Origin: Arthrobacter sp. TMP15
GTDB lineage: Bacteria; Actinomycetota; Actinomycetes; Actinomycetales; Micrococcaceae
Assembly (NCBI RefSeq): GCF_039529835.1
Contig: NZ_CP154262.1
Coordinates: 2,666,001-2,730,000 of the forward strand
Direction of reading: 5' to 3'
Length of the DNA stretch: 64,000 nucleotides
How positions within the stretch are numbered: the first letter of the stretch is position 1; every line of letters begins with the position of its first letter. The notes under the pieces are model-generated. The model was given only the letters and a program-made list of their open reading frames with translations, did not search any database and was not told the DNA's origin. Positions 9,529 through 18,517 of the stretch are shown here, one piece after another. Both the position numbers and the translations under genes were made by a program.

Positions 9529-9909
9529 CTAAGACTTCGGATGGCCGTCTTCGCGGGATTGGGCCGACTCTTCCCACGGCCGGTGTGCCTCATCGAGGGC
9601 GATTCTCCTAGAAAGCAACGTCAGGGAAGTCTCCAAAACTCGGAATCGCTGGTAGGTCGTTGCCATGAACACCAAAAAACTGACGATCAGCGCATAGAGT
9701 ACGAGGTCCGTTCCACGTCCGATGCCAAAAAAATTGGCAATGCTGGTTAATATCGCTGGGAAGAATACGGAAAAAGCAGCAACGAGGGCAAAAAGCATCA
9801 GCATGATGCGTCGAATCGCGAGGTGACGGGCGTTTGAACCACCGCGCATCAACGCAAGGGACACCAGTACTACGGCAAGGATAAGAACTATCTGGACAAT
9901 TATCTGCAC
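9529..9909 (-). CDS. DUF2304 small membrane protein
   Basis: This 126-residue protein has three hydrophobic segments (about residues 3-20, 33-53 and 68-86) followed by a charged, helical cytoplasmic tail with RFRVLETSLTLLSRRIALDE. That layout is typical of DUF2304 proteins, which occur next to dolichyl-phosphate-mannose-synthase-like GT2 enzymes. The GT2 gene ends 4 bp upstream, so the two are probably translated together. The family may help anchor or assist the partner transferase at the membrane; that role is inference. Confidence 0.83.
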   Translation of the reverse strand: MQIIVQIVLILAVVLVSLALMRGGSNARHLAIRRIMLMLFALVAAFSVFFPAILTSIANFFGIGRGTDLVLYALIVSFLVFMATTYQRFRVLETSLTLLSRRIALDEAHRPWEESAQSREDGHPKS

Positions 9910-9913
9910 TTGC

Positions 9914-10579
9914 TCACCTAAGGAAGAGATCCGCGAGGATGTTGACGGAGTTGAGCAGCGACTGCCCCTTGGACCGGGAGTAGTCCGTATAGATGATCTC
10001 TACGGGATGCTCAACCCAGACCGGCTTTATGACCGAAAGCTGGTTGACCAGTTCCGAGGCATGAGCCATCCGGTTCTGGGTCAGGTGAATCTTCTTGGCA
10101 AGTGCCGGGCTGAAGACTCGTAAGCCATTGTGGGCGTCGGTCAATGGCATTCCTGTGGACCACCGTGATTGTATGGCTGCGACCTTGAGTACCAAACGCT
10201 TTGGTTTGGAAACAATGGTCCGGTCGTCGAGGAACCTAGAGCCAAGGACAACTTGTGCCTCGCCTGACAAGATTCTTGCAACCATTTCCTTTGCGTCCTC
10301 GACACGATGCTGGCCATCCGCATCAAAGGTCACAATCGCGTTGACCTCTGGGTCTGAAAGTGCATATTCAAGACCAGTCTGTAAAGCTGCACCCTGCCCT
10401 AGATTTACCGGGTGCTGAACAACGACAGCGCCGGCGGCTCTGGCAACTTCCTGCGATCCATCATTACTTCCATCGTCGATGCATACGACGTTGGGGAAAT
10501 CAGGAAGGAGCCCTTCGATGACTTTACCAACGACTGTTGCCTCGTTATACATCGGTATAACTATCCAAGTGCGACTCAC
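9914..10579 (-). CDS. Glycosyltransferase family 2 (polyprenyl-phosphate sugar synthase-like)
   Basis: This 221-residue single-domain GT-A enzyme has VIPMYNEATVVGKVI at the N-terminus, CIDDGSNDGS for nucleotide binding, and TFDADGQHRVED carrying the metal-binding DxD-type motif. It resembles dolichyl-phosphate mannose synthases without C-terminal membrane helices; the adjoining DUF2304 protein could supply the membrane anchor. It likely transfers a hexose from an NDP-sugar to polyprenyl phosphate, making the donor for membrane transferases such as the DUF6541-like proteins. That last step is inference. GTG start. Confidence 0.88.
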   Translation of the reverse strand: MSRTWIVIPMYNEATVVGKVIEGLLPDFPNVVCIDDGSNDGSQEVARAAGAVVVQHPVNLGQGAALQTGLEYALSDPEVNAIVTFDADGQHRVEDAKEMVARILSGEAQVVLGSRFLDDRTIVSKPKRLVLKVAAIQSRWSTGMPLTDAHNGLRVFSPALAKKIHLTQNRMAHASELVNQLSVIKPVWVEHPVEIIYTDYSRSKGQSLLNSVNILADLFLR

Positions 10580-10645
10580 AAAATCAGTATCCCATAGTGA
10601 CTAGTTCGAATAACGGCGTCCACGCAGGTGCGCGAAACAATGTTT

Positions 10646-11809
10646 TTAGGTATGCGCTGCATGAATGACAGCTTGTGCGCCCGTTTGCGCGACAGCTGCC
10701 AATGAATGGTTCTGTTCAACCCATTTAGACAGTTCTGCCCTACGCTCACCTGAAACGGGATTCTCAATAGCCTGGACCATTGCTTTGGCCACTTGCTTCA
10801 CGTTCCAGTCACAGCCTATGCCAAGGTTGTTCAAAGTGATGATTTCATTCAGCGGGCCCACTCCGGCGTAAATAGAGGGTGCGCCAGTTGAGAGTCCGGC
10901 CAGTGCTTTGGTTGCAAATGCAAAGTCGTATCCCTTGCCCGGCCTGACTGAGGCCAGATTGGCCAGTGAACTGCGTGACCATTGGGCCACGACTGCCCCG
11001 GCAACGGGTTCGTTGAATACGATCTGACGGTTACTGTCCTTGACTTTTGCCTTTAGAGCATCAAGTTCAACGCCTTGGCCGAACATCATCAAGCGTACTT
11101 CAGGGTGCAAATCCATGATGGATAGGAAAGCATCGACAAAGATGCCCGCGCCTTGAATCTCAGACATAGTACCGGCGTAGACGAAGTACTTACCTTCCGA
11201 AGATTTGTTGTCCCCTTGTAAGGCGAAGGTTTCTGTATCTACGCCTGTGCCCACATTGACGATGTTGCCGATCCTGCCTGTCAAGGCAGCAACTTCCTGC
11301 TTAACGCCTTCCGAGACTGCCAGGATACTTTTTGCCCGTTTGAGTACATACCGTTCCAGCCCGGTTAGGACTTTCAGTACCGGCCCTCCAATGCCGATGC
11401 CCTTAGCAGCTGATGAAGAGACATCAGCTGAGAAGTACACAAACGGGGTCCTCTTCAGTGCAGCTACTAGGGAAACCATCAGCCCCGTGGTGGGCGGGGG
11501 TTCGACCACAAATACATCAGACTTCACGCTGAATAGGAGTCTAAAAAATACTGGGATGTCGAAACTCATGTACTGGATGTAGCCACGAACGTTACCCCCG
11601 GCATCTCGCAGGACAGGCCAGCGACGAACCGGGTAGCGGCTGGCCTGAACCTCTGTCCCTTTAGGAGGCTTGGTTGAGAAAACCTCCACGTCCGCACCAG
11701 CAGCTGACAATGCCTCGGCTAGGGCCTTCAAACGATATGCAGCCGCGCCTACTTCAGGAGCAAACAGCCTCGACACAATGATTACCCGCGGGGTCTTTGA
11801 TGCACTCAC
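10646..11809 (-). CDS. Glycosyltransferase family 4
   Basis: This 387-residue GT-B enzyme has an N-terminal SRLFAPEVGAAAYRLKALAEAL segment typical of WbuB/WcaI-like GT4 enzymes, a central EPPPTTG loop, and a C-terminal lobe with FVYAGTMSEIQGAG and LMMFGQGVELDALK. It is expected to add a sugar to the lipid-linked glycan on the cytoplasmic side. Its start overlaps the end of the WbpB-like gene by 4 bp (GTGA), indicating translational coupling to the diacetamido-sugar genes, so it may be the transferase that uses that product. This link is from position only. Confidence 0.87.
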   Translation of the reverse strand: MSASKTPRVIIVSRLFAPEVGAAAYRLKALAEALSAAGADVEVFSTKPPKGTEVQASRYPVRRWPVLRDAGGNVRGYIQYMSFDIPVFFRLLFSVKSDVFVVEPPPTTGLMVSLVAALKRTPFVYFSADVSSSAAKGIGIGGPVLKVLTGLERYVLKRAKSILAVSEGVKQEVAALTGRIGNIVNVGTGVDTETFALQGDNKSSEGKYFVYAGTMSEIQGAGIFVDAFLSIMDLHPEVRLMMFGQGVELDALKAKVKDSNRQIVFNEPVAGAVVAQWSRSSLANLASVRPGKGYDFAFATKALAGLSTGAPSIYAGVGPLNEIITLNNLGIGCDWNVKQVAKAMVQAIENPVSGERRAELSKWVEQNHSLAAVAQTGAQAVIHAAHT

Positions 11810-12801
11810 GGAACAGCAATTCTCACATTCTGTCCCAAGCGTGCAGACTCAAGCACTGCTTCAGCAACAACGAGTGTGTCTTGGCCCTCTGCCATGGTCA
11901 CAACATCATTTCGCAATCCAAGGACTGCATCCCTAAAAGCTTCGTGTTCCGTACGAAGTGGCTCCGGTTTGGCAATCGCCGGCCGTGTTACGTTGCCTTC
12001 TGACACGCCACGGAAGGCCCCAATGGAGTCCCATTCAGTGGCCACCGTCCCGTTCTCGAAGAAGGTTAGGTCGGCCGTGACCGTGTCGGCCACAAATGCA
12101 CCCTTTTCACCGGTGACGATCGTCAGGCGCTCTTTCATGGGTGAGAGCCAGTTGACGAGGTGGTTGGTGATGATGCCGTTCTCCAGTTGTCCCGTGGCCG
12201 CCACCATATCTTCGTGGGGACGCCCGCTTCGTGTTGTGGTCTGGGCAAAAATTGACTCGAAGCGACTGTTTGCCAGCCAAGCTGTCAGGTCAATATCGTG
12301 GGTGCCAAGGTCTTTAACAACGCCTACATCGGCGATACGGGCGGGGAATGGCCCCTGGCGGCGGGTTACAATCTGGTAGACCTCACCCAATTCACCGTCA
12401 GCAATGCGTTTGCGAAGGGACTGCAGAGCAGGATTGAATCGTTCGATATGGCCGACAGCGCCGACCAAGCCCTTCGTAGCAAAGGCTTCAACGAGGCGCT
12501 GTCCGGCTGGGACACTCGCTGCAATGGGTTTCTCGACAAGAGTGTGAACTCCGGCCGCGGCCAATGCCAAACCAACTTCCTCATGCATGCCGGTGGGCAC
12601 GGCAGCAATAGCCATGTCGATACCGGCGGCAATGAGTTCCTCAACGCTTCCCAGAACAGGCAGTTCCTTTGCAACACCGTGAGGATCACCGTAGGCGTCA
12701 GCGACTGCCACCAGATCAATGCCCTCAACTTCACGGATGACCCGGGCATGGTGGCGCCCCATCATTCCCAGGCCGATTAGGCCTACTCGGAGATTAGCCA
12801 C
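11806..12801 (-). CDS. wbpB: Gfo/Idh/MocA-family UDP-sugar 3-dehydrogenase (WbpB/WlbA-like)
   Basis: This 331-residue NAD-dependent oxidoreductase has an N-terminal Rossmann motif GLIGLGMMGRHH, the conserved VEKPIA motif around residue 90, and a C-terminal alpha/beta domain. In the WbpA-B-E-D pathway this class oxidises C3 of UDP-GlcNAc-uronic acid to a 3-keto sugar used by the aminotransferase. The neighbours are exactly those partners: WbpE-like 2 bp upstream and WbpD-like before it. A myo-inositol-type dehydrogenase would be the alternative on sequence alone, but context argues for the amino-sugar role. Confidence 0.85.
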   Translation of the reverse strand: MANLRVGLIGLGMMGRHHARVIREVEGIDLVAVADAYGDPHGVAKELPVLGSVEELIAAGIDMAIAAVPTGMHEEVGLALAAAGVHTLVEKPIAASVPAGQRLVEAFATKGLVGAVGHIERFNPALQSLRKRIADGELGEVYQIVTRRQGPFPARIADVGVVKDLGTHDIDLTAWLANSRFESIFAQTTTRSGRPHEDMVAATGQLENGIITNHLVNWLSPMKERLTIVTGEKGAFVADTVTADLTFFENGTVATEWDSIGAFRGVSEGNVTRPAIAKPEPLRTEHEAFRDAVLGLRNDVVTMAEGQDTLVVAEAVLESARLGQNVRIAVP

Positions 12802-12803
12802 CC

Positions 12804-13895
12804 TTATGCACCAGCCTTCACGATTGTGTTGACGGCTGTGACGATGCGCTCGAGATCGTCCTGCGTCAATGACGGATGGACTGGCAGGGAAAGGACCTCC
12901 TTGGCCGCGATCTCGGTGTTGGGCAGATCCTCAGTGCGGTTAAAGGACGGCAGTCGGTGGTTCGGTACCGGATAGTACACGCCGGAGCCGATGCGGAACT
13001 CAGAGCGCAAGCGAGTGTGCAATTCGTCGCGGCTTTCGGGCACGCGGATCGTGTACTGGTGGTATACGTGCTCCGCTCCTTCAGCAACCTTGGGTGTTCC
13101 CACACCTTCAAGGTTGGCGGTCAGGAACTCAGCGTTGTCCTGCCGCTGCTTGGTCCAGCCCATGACCTTGGTCAACTGCACACGGCCAATTGAGGCGTGC
13201 AAATCCGTCATGCGGTTGTTGAAGCCCACCAATTCGTTCTGATACTGCTTTTCCATGCCCTGGTTGCGCAGAAGGCGCAGGTTCCGTTCCACCGTCGCGT
13301 CCGAGGTGGAGACCATGCCGCCCTCACCGGAAGTCATGTTCTTGGTGGGGTACAAGCTGAACATGCCAAACTTGCCGAAGGTGCCAACTTTTTTGCCGTT
13401 CAAAGCCGCACCGTGGGCTTGGGCTGCGTCCTCGTATAGGTCAATGCCGTACTTGTCTGCCAAGGCCGCGAAGGCATCGGCTGCGAAGGGGTGTCCATAC
13501 AGGTGCACAGGCATGATGCCCTTGGTCTTGTTTGTGATCAAGGATTCAACATGAGCTACGTCCAAGGCGTAGTAATCCAGCTCGATGTCCGCGAAGACGG
13601 GAGTGGCTCCAGTCAGGGCAACTGAATTTCCCGTAGCAGCAAAGGTAAACGATGGAACGATTACCTCGTCTCCTGGCCCAACACCCGAAGCCAAAAGGCC
13701 GAGGTGCAGTCCCGAAGTTCCCGAGTTGACTGCCACGCTGGCTCGACCATCAAGGAGTACATTGGAGAACTCAGTCTCGAAGCTGGCAACCTGCTGGCCT
13801 TGTGCCAACATGCCTGAGGCCATGACGGCATCGACCGCGGCACGCTCCTGGTCACCAATGATGGGTTTTGCTGCGGGGATGAAGTCCTGGCTCAT
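12804..13895 (-). CDS. wbpE: DegT/DnrJ/EryC1 sugar aminotransferase (WbpE-like)
   Basis: This 363-residue PLP enzyme has NSGTSGLHLGLLA near the N-terminus, EDAAQAHGA, and FSLYPTKNMTSGEGG, in which the Lys forms the PLP Schiff base. The family moves an amino group from glutamate to a keto sugar. With the flanking WbpB-like dehydrogenase and WbpD-like acetyltransferase it would make the 3-amino group of a UDP-2-acetamido-3-amino uronic acid. Its start overlaps the WbpD-like gene end by 4 bp (ATGA). Confidence 0.9.
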   Translation of the reverse strand: MSQDFIPAAKPIIGDQERAAVDAVMASGMLAQGQQVASFETEFSNVLLDGRASVAVNSGTSGLHLGLLASGVGPGDEVIVPSFTFAATGNSVALTGATPVFADIELDYYALDVAHVESLITNKTKGIMPVHLYGHPFAADAFAALADKYGIDLYEDAAQAHGAALNGKKVGTFGKFGMFSLYPTKNMTSGEGGMVSTSDATVERNLRLLRNQGMEKQYQNELVGFNNRMTDLHASIGRVQLTKVMGWTKQRQDNAEFLTANLEGVGTPKVAEGAEHVYHQYTIRVPESRDELHTRLRSEFRIGSGVYYPVPNHRLPSFNRTEDLPNTEIAAKEVLSLPVHPSLTQDDLERIVTAVNTIVKAGA

Positions 13896-14488
13896 GCGTT
13901 GTCCTCTGCCTCTTTCAGGATGTTTAAATTCTCAATGTACTTTGCTCCGGTTTCGGGACATACCCAGAATCCTTGTTCTTCCTTCAACGGGAAACCTGCC
14001 TTGCCAACCCAACCCACTCGTCTGGCGGGGACGCCTACCATCAAGGCGAAGGCTGGGACATCCTTGGCTACTACAGCACCGGCCGCAACGGTGGCCCATC
14101 GCCCAATCGTGATAGGAGCGATGCACACGGCACGGGCGCCAATGGAGGCACCGTCCTCAATCGTTACGCCGACAGGTGTCCAGTCCTGCGTGCTCTTCAG
14201 GGAACCATCCGGACTGATAGATCGCGGGTATGTGTCGTTCGTCAGAACCACGGCAGGGCCAATGAAAACTCCCTTGCCCAGTACTGCCGGCTCATAGACT
14301 AGGGCGTAGTTTTGAATCTTGGTATTGTCGCCAATTTTGACGCCACTGCCAACATAGGCGCCACGGCCAACGATGCAGTTCTTGCCAAGAACAGCGTCTT
14401 CGCGCACCTGGGCGAGGTGCCAGATCTTGGTGCCTTCTCCGAATACGGCCTCAGCCGATACGTCAGCACTGGTTGCAACAAAATTCAT
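13892..14488 (-). CDS. wbpD: Left-handed beta-helix N-acetyltransferase (WbpD/WlbB-like)
   Basis: This 198-residue protein shows hexapeptide repeats through most of its length (for example GKNCIVGRGAYVGSGVKIGD and GASIGARAVC) with an inserted loop carrying NDTYPRS, a layout seen in WbpD-type acetyl-CoA-dependent acetyltransferases. The C-terminal tail contains GVPARRVGWVGKAG. It would acetylate the 3-amino group produced by the aminotransferase encoded immediately downstream, giving UDP-2,3-diacetamido-2,3-dideoxy-glucuronic acid. ATG start. Confidence 0.9.
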   Translation of the reverse strand: MNFVATSADVSAEAVFGEGTKIWHLAQVREDAVLGKNCIVGRGAYVGSGVKIGDNTKIQNYALVYEPAVLGKGVFIGPAVVLTNDTYPRSISPDGSLKSTQDWTPVGVTIEDGASIGARAVCIAPITIGRWATVAAGAVVAKDVPAFALMVGVPARRVGWVGKAGFPLKEEQGFWVCPETGAKYIENLNILKEAEDNA

Positions 14489-14541
14489 GCCCGGTTCCTT
14501 CCAGGGGAGTGTCGGATGGCTGGTGTTGATGCCATCGAGTT

Positions 14542-15969
14542 CTAGTTCCTCGTTGCTTCAAGTCTCGTGGTGTGGCCCAGCTCATCCGCAGCAGCTTTGG
14601 TCAAGGCTGTCCTAACAAGCTTATCCTGCTCGACAAATTCAGGTGCAGTCTCAGGTACCTTCCTTAAGGCCAGCACAACTGCCGCAAACGTCAGCACTCC
14701 TATGGCCGACGGAATTCCGCGATACGTGAAAAAGGCATGGATCTGCGAATGGTTGCTCAGAACCTCGTACCAAACAAAAATGATCAAGGCAGGCAAACTC
14801 AGCACTAACCAGAAAAGCAATGTTTGCCATCCATTCCGCTTACTAGCCACCCCAAGAAATATGATGATCGTCAAGGCGCAAATAGCAAGTATGAGAATTG
14901 CAGTAGGCATGAAATTTACCCAATAATTCCAATTCGCTGCAGACGGCGCAAAAATTGACTTGTCCACAGTTTTGTATTCCCCTTCTGTTCGAAAGTCCAC
15001 TGTTTTTCTGACATTCTTATATGTAGTTCGCATACCCAGGAACAACGCCGCAAACGCCCACCTAGATGCCCAAGTACCTGCAAAAGCTATAATCCAAGCA
15101 CCAGTAGCAAGCGCACCACTTAGCAAAACATATTTCACTCTTCGAGTCTTTAGATATGCAATTGCAACAACGACTGCAGTGCAGAAGGCCCACGGAATGG
15201 CAGGTGTAGTCAGCAAATCCATGTAGCAAAACAGGGCAGCTGAAAGACCAACCCCGAATACCATGGCTTTGATTGATTTTGAAGCGGCCCATGCCGTGAT
15301 CGCTGTGCCGAAAAGAATTACTGAAATCGAAAGAGACTGACTGAACGAAGTCGATGGTGTGGACATCAAATTTGTGGCTAGGATCAGTGGACCTAATAGT
15401 CCCACCGCTGCCCACTTGCTGGTCCGTCTTGCAAGGGTGGCGAAGGAAACAAGAAGTCCAGCCACCAGCAGGGCCCCGGCAACTACTCTCATCCCTGACA
15501 GCCCAACGGTGGCAATGATCGGGCGGGTAATAACTGTATAGCCTGCCCAGTACCTGTAGTACTCACCGACCTGAGCAGGATCAATCCTCCCAGTGGCGGC
15601 CAACTCCAAAATTTGTTTTTTGCCTTGCTGGCAGCTTCCTATTCGAGGCATAACGATTGCGCGCTGGAAGGCATTCTTATCGATTGAACCTAGCCCTGTG
15701 CCCGCAACTACGCATTCGGTAAAGGTATCTGAAGTCCCGCCCATTCTGTCTGCGGCTCCTGAATACCCATAGGTACCCTTTTCCGCCGCTTGGGCAAGAT
15801 TATCGATGATCGGCTTGTCGGGTACAGCTTGGCCGACAATCAGAAGTCCAAAGAAAATTATTTGGAGCGCTGCAGCAGCAGCAATGAATGTGACTGCAGT
15901 GCGCCTAACATCTTTCCATGTGAAAATCGAGTTGACATTTCCAGTTTTGAGATCAGTGGACGTTTTCAC
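14542..15969 (-). CDS. Multipass membrane protein of the polysaccharide operon
   Basis: I do not recognise a named family. The 475-residue protein has one hydrophobic segment at about residues 28-50, then an extracytoplasmic region of about 100 residues containing two or more cysteines (TECVVAG, IGSCQQG), then roughly nine further membrane segments and a charged C-terminal tail. Size, topology and position between GT2 and sugar-biosynthesis genes fit a Wzy-type polymerase or a GT-C transferase, but no diagnostic motif is visible. The GTG start shares its first base with the stop codon of the GT2 gene upstream, so the two are translationally coupled. Confidence 0.75.
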   Translation of the reverse strand: MKTSTDLKTGNVNSIFTWKDVRRTAVTFIAAAAALQIIFFGLLIVGQAVPDKPIIDNLAQAAEKGTYGYSGAADRMGGTSDTFTECVVAGTGLGSIDKNAFQRAIVMPRIGSCQQGKKQILELAATGRIDPAQVGEYYRYWAGYTVITRPIIATVGLSGMRVVAGALLVAGLLVSFATLARRTSKWAAVGLLGPLILATNLMSTPSTSFSQSLSISVILFGTAITAWAASKSIKAMVFGVGLSAALFCYMDLLTTPAIPWAFCTAVVVAIAYLKTRRVKYVLLSGALATGAWIIAFAGTWASRWAFAALFLGMRTTYKNVRKTVDFRTEGEYKTVDKSIFAPSAANWNYWVNFMPTAILILAICALTIIIFLGVASKRNGWQTLLFWLVLSLPALIIFVWYEVLSNHSQIHAFFTYRGIPSAIGVLTFAAVVLALRKVPETAPEFVEQDKLVRTALTKAAADELGHTTRLEATRN

Positions 15970-16895
15970 TATAGTCCTGGTGCAGGAAAGGCTAGATAAG
16001 CAGTTCGGATACCTTCTTGTCTAACTTTTCCTAAACCATCCAAGATAATTCCGATCATATAAGTCAGCACTGACAGTAAGATCAAGGACGATGCCAACAG
16101 GGCGGTGGGCAATCGCGGCACGAGGCCGGTCTGCGCGAAGTCAATAATCACGGGAATACCGAACGAGACCCCGGCAAGAAAAAGAATGGACGCCAGAATG
16201 CCGTTGAGGAACAAGGGCCTTTCCGATTGCGCAAGTCTGCCGATCATCCCTAGTATCCTAAGCCCATCATGGTAGGTGCGAAGCTTGCTTTCGGTTCCAG
16301 CCGCCCGGTCTCGAAACCCAACTGGAATTTCAAGCTGCGGAAGCCGTGCATTGATGGCATGAACAGTGAGTTCAGTCTCAATCTCGAAAGCCCGCGAAAC
16401 GGCAGGAAAAGATTTGACGAACCTGCGGGTGAATACCCTGTACCCACTAAGCATGTCACTGACCGGGTAGCCGAATATCCTGCTCACTACCTCGTTAAAC
16501 GCTCGATTGCCAAGTTCGTGGCCGGGCCTGTAAGCAGACTCGGTTTGTTGGGTGCGAACACCAGTCACCTGGTCATATGGCCCATCCATGAGCGCCTGAA
16601 TCATGACAGGAGCCAAAGCCGCATCATAGGTGTCATCGCCGTCAATCAAGAGGTATACGTCTGTGTCCAGATCAGCCATTGCACGGCGCACCACATTGCC
16701 TTTGCCCTTGAGGGATTCATACCTCACATGCGCTCCGGCAGCGCGCGCCACCTCATCAGTGCCGTCCGTGCTGGCGTTGTCATAGACGTAAATCTCAAGA
16801 TCCGGAACTGCGGAACGAAGTTCCGCGACCACTTTGCCGATAGCCGCGACTTCATTGTGACAAGCTACGATAGCCACTTTACGCAAATTTGTCAA
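15969..16895 (-). CDS. Glycosyltransferase family 2 with C-terminal membrane anchor
   Basis: This 308-residue protein has a GT-A domain in its first 220 residues: VAIVACHNEVAAIGKVV, YVYDNASTDGTDEVA, and LLIDGDDTYD with the metal-binding acidic cluster. Two hydrophobic helices follow, near residues 228-250 and 262-285. This layout is typical of polyprenyl-phosphate glycosyltransferases in surface-glycan loci, which charge undecaprenyl phosphate with a sugar. It starts at TTG 3 bp after the WbpA-like gene; a GTG a few codons later is an alternative start. Confidence 0.87.
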   Translation of the reverse strand: MTNLRKVAIVACHNEVAAIGKVVAELRSAVPDLEIYVYDNASTDGTDEVARAAGAHVRYESLKGKGNVVRRAMADLDTDVYLLIDGDDTYDAALAPVMIQALMDGPYDQVTGVRTQQTESAYRPGHELGNRAFNEVVSRIFGYPVSDMLSGYRVFTRRFVKSFPAVSRAFEIETELTVHAINARLPQLEIPVGFRDRAAGTESKLRTYHDGLRILGMIGRLAQSERPLFLNGILASILFLAGVSFGIPVIIDFAQTGLVPRLPTALLASSLILLSVLTYMIGIILDGLGKVRQEGIRTAYLAFPAPGL

Positions 16896-16898
16896 TTC

Positions 16899-18188
16899 TT
16901 ATGCCATACCAATGACTCGGTACGTTATGCCATCCCACTTGTCGGCGGAGCTCACACGGCGGCCGTCGATAAACGTCTTGATGCCGGGCAGGCTCGCGGG
17001 GACGAGCTCGCGGTATTCTGCGTGGTCCGCTTGAACAACGGCTGCGTCTACTGGCTCGCCCAAGTGGTAGGGGATAAACCCGAGCTTGGTCAGCTCTTCG
17101 TCGGTGTACATGGGGTCGTGGACTAGAGCGGTTGCACCACGTCGATTGATAGCTTCAACGGCGTCGAATACACCGGAGAACGCAGTCTCCTTCACTCCTC
17201 CCCGATACGCCGCACCCAGAACAACAACTCGCGCTCCTGTAAGTTCACCGTAGGCCCCTTCCAGCAGCCCGATAGTGTACTCCGGCATGTCGGCGTTGGC
17301 GGCACGTGCTGCGCGGACAACAGTAGCCTCCGGATCATTCCACAGGTAAAGGCGAGGGTATACAGGGATGCAATGCCCACCTACAGCTATGCCCGGCTGG
17401 TGGATGTGGCTGAAGGGCTGAGAGTTCGAGGCTGCAATGACCTGGTAGATATCAATACCGGTCTTTGCCGCAAAGCGGGCAAACTGATTGGCCAAGCCAA
17501 TGTTCACATCTCGGTAAGTTGTCTCGGCGAGCTTGGCCAGTTCCGACGCTTCGGCAGAGCCTAAGTCCCAGACGCCATTGGCCCGGTTCAAATCAGGACG
17601 GTCATCAAAGTCCAAAACTGACTCATAGAATTCCACTGCCTTGGCTGCACCCGCTTCGGAGAGTCCACCAACTAGTTTGGGATATTTGCGCAGATCCTCA
17701 AACACGCGACCGGTCAGGACGCGTTCGGGAGAGAACACGAGGTGGAAGTCCTTGCCCTCTACCAAGCCTGATCCTGATTCCAATGCAGGCTTCCATCGGC
17801 TACGTGTAGTCCCAACGGGCAGAGTTGTTTCGTAGGCAACCAAGGTGTTGGGCGTGAGGTGGCGGGCGAGTTCGGCAGTCGCCGTGTCCATCCAGCCAAA
17901 GTCCGGGTTGGCGTCCTTGTCAACGAACAACGGTACGACCAACACCACAGCGTCGGCACCGGGAACAGCGTCGGCGTAGTTAGTCGTCGCACGGAGCTTT
18001 CCGGCAGGAACCAACTCGCTTAGCTTTTCCTGCAGATGGGCTTCGCCGGGGAAGGGCTCGGTTCCAGCATTGATCAGGTCGACAACAGTCTTGTTGACGT
18101 CGACGCCGACGACTTCGTGGCCCTTGGAGGCAAACTGAACAGCCAACGGGAGGCCGATTTTACCGAGTGCGATGACAGCAATCTTCAC
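16899..18188 (-). CDS. wbpA: Nucleotide-sugar 6-dehydrogenase (UDP-GlcNAc dehydrogenase, WbpA-like)
   Basis: From the GTG at 18188 this is a 429-residue UDP-glucose/GDP-mannose dehydrogenase-family enzyme. It has an N-terminal NAD motif IAVIALGKIGLPLA (one Gly of the usual GxGxxG replaced), a central helical domain with YRDVNIGLANQFA, and the catalytic-Cys motif VGGHCIPVYP. It oxidises C6 of a UDP-hexose twice to the uronate. I prefer this start to an upstream one that adds 42 unconserved residues: AAGG lies 8 nt upstream and translation begins directly with the Rossmann fold. It heads the operon with WbpD-, WbpE- and WbpB-like genes, so UDP-GlcNAc is the likely substrate; UDP-glucose or UDP-ManNAc remain possible. 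Confidence 0.88.
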   Translation of the reverse strand: MKIAVIALGKIGLPLAVQFASKGHEVVGVDVNKTVVDLINAGTEPFPGEAHLQEKLSELVPAGKLRATTNYADAVPGADAVVLVVPLFVDKDANPDFGWMDTATAELARHLTPNTLVAYETTLPVGTTRSRWKPALESGSGLVEGKDFHLVFSPERVLTGRVFEDLRKYPKLVGGLSEAGAAKAVEFYESVLDFDDRPDLNRANGVWDLGSAEASELAKLAETTYRDVNIGLANQFARFAAKTGIDIYQVIAASNSQPFSHIHQPGIAVGGHCIPVYPRLYLWNDPEATVVRAARAANADMPEYTIGLLEGAYGELTGARVVVLGAAYRGGVKETAFSGVFDAVEAINRRGATALVHDPMYTDEELTKLGFIPYHLGEPVDAAVVQADHAEYRELVPASLPGIKTFIDGRRVSSADKWDGITYRVIGMA

Positions 18189-18517
18189 TTTTGTAGCCTT
18201 ATCTTGAGAGCATTCTTCAACTAGGAGGGCTGCATATTTTGCCCATACCCAGCTAGTAGAATACCGGATTTCAATGGATTCTTGGCGCAAAGCGACCCAG
18301 AACACTTTCGGCAAAGGTCAAACCAACGTATCACGCAGGGTTTCACCCTGCTTGCATGAGTCCTACGGTGCAAGGCAAGTAAGCCAAGGCAAGTAGGCCG
18401 TTGTCGCTCCTCTGCTCAGTCCGCCAAAACAACAATCCCGGGGGACGAAGATCACAGCGCCATCCGATTCCATGAAAACTCAAAGCGGGTAGACTATCCC
18501 CTTCGACTAGAGCGAAA
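18189..18517. promoter_or_regulatory. Divergent intergenic region with small repeats
   Basis: This stretch separates the minus-strand WbpA-headed operon from the plus-strand DUF6541 gene and must hold promoters for both. It contains a 6-bp-stem hairpin (GCAGGG, loop TTTCA, CCCTGC) at 18335-18351 and a tandem direct repeat of 14 bp, AAGGCAAGTAAGCC at 18372-18385 and AAGGCAAGTAGGCC at 18386-18399. Possible -10 boxes (TAGACT for plus, TATTCT for minus) are not paired with good -35 boxes. No gene was seen. Confidence 0.4.

Noticed and set aside
16899-18314. Upstream start for the nucleotide-sugar dehydrogenase at 18314
   Set aside because: The added 42 residues are not conserved and precede the Rossmann fold; the GTG at 18188 has a Shine-Dalgarno sequence at proper spacing.
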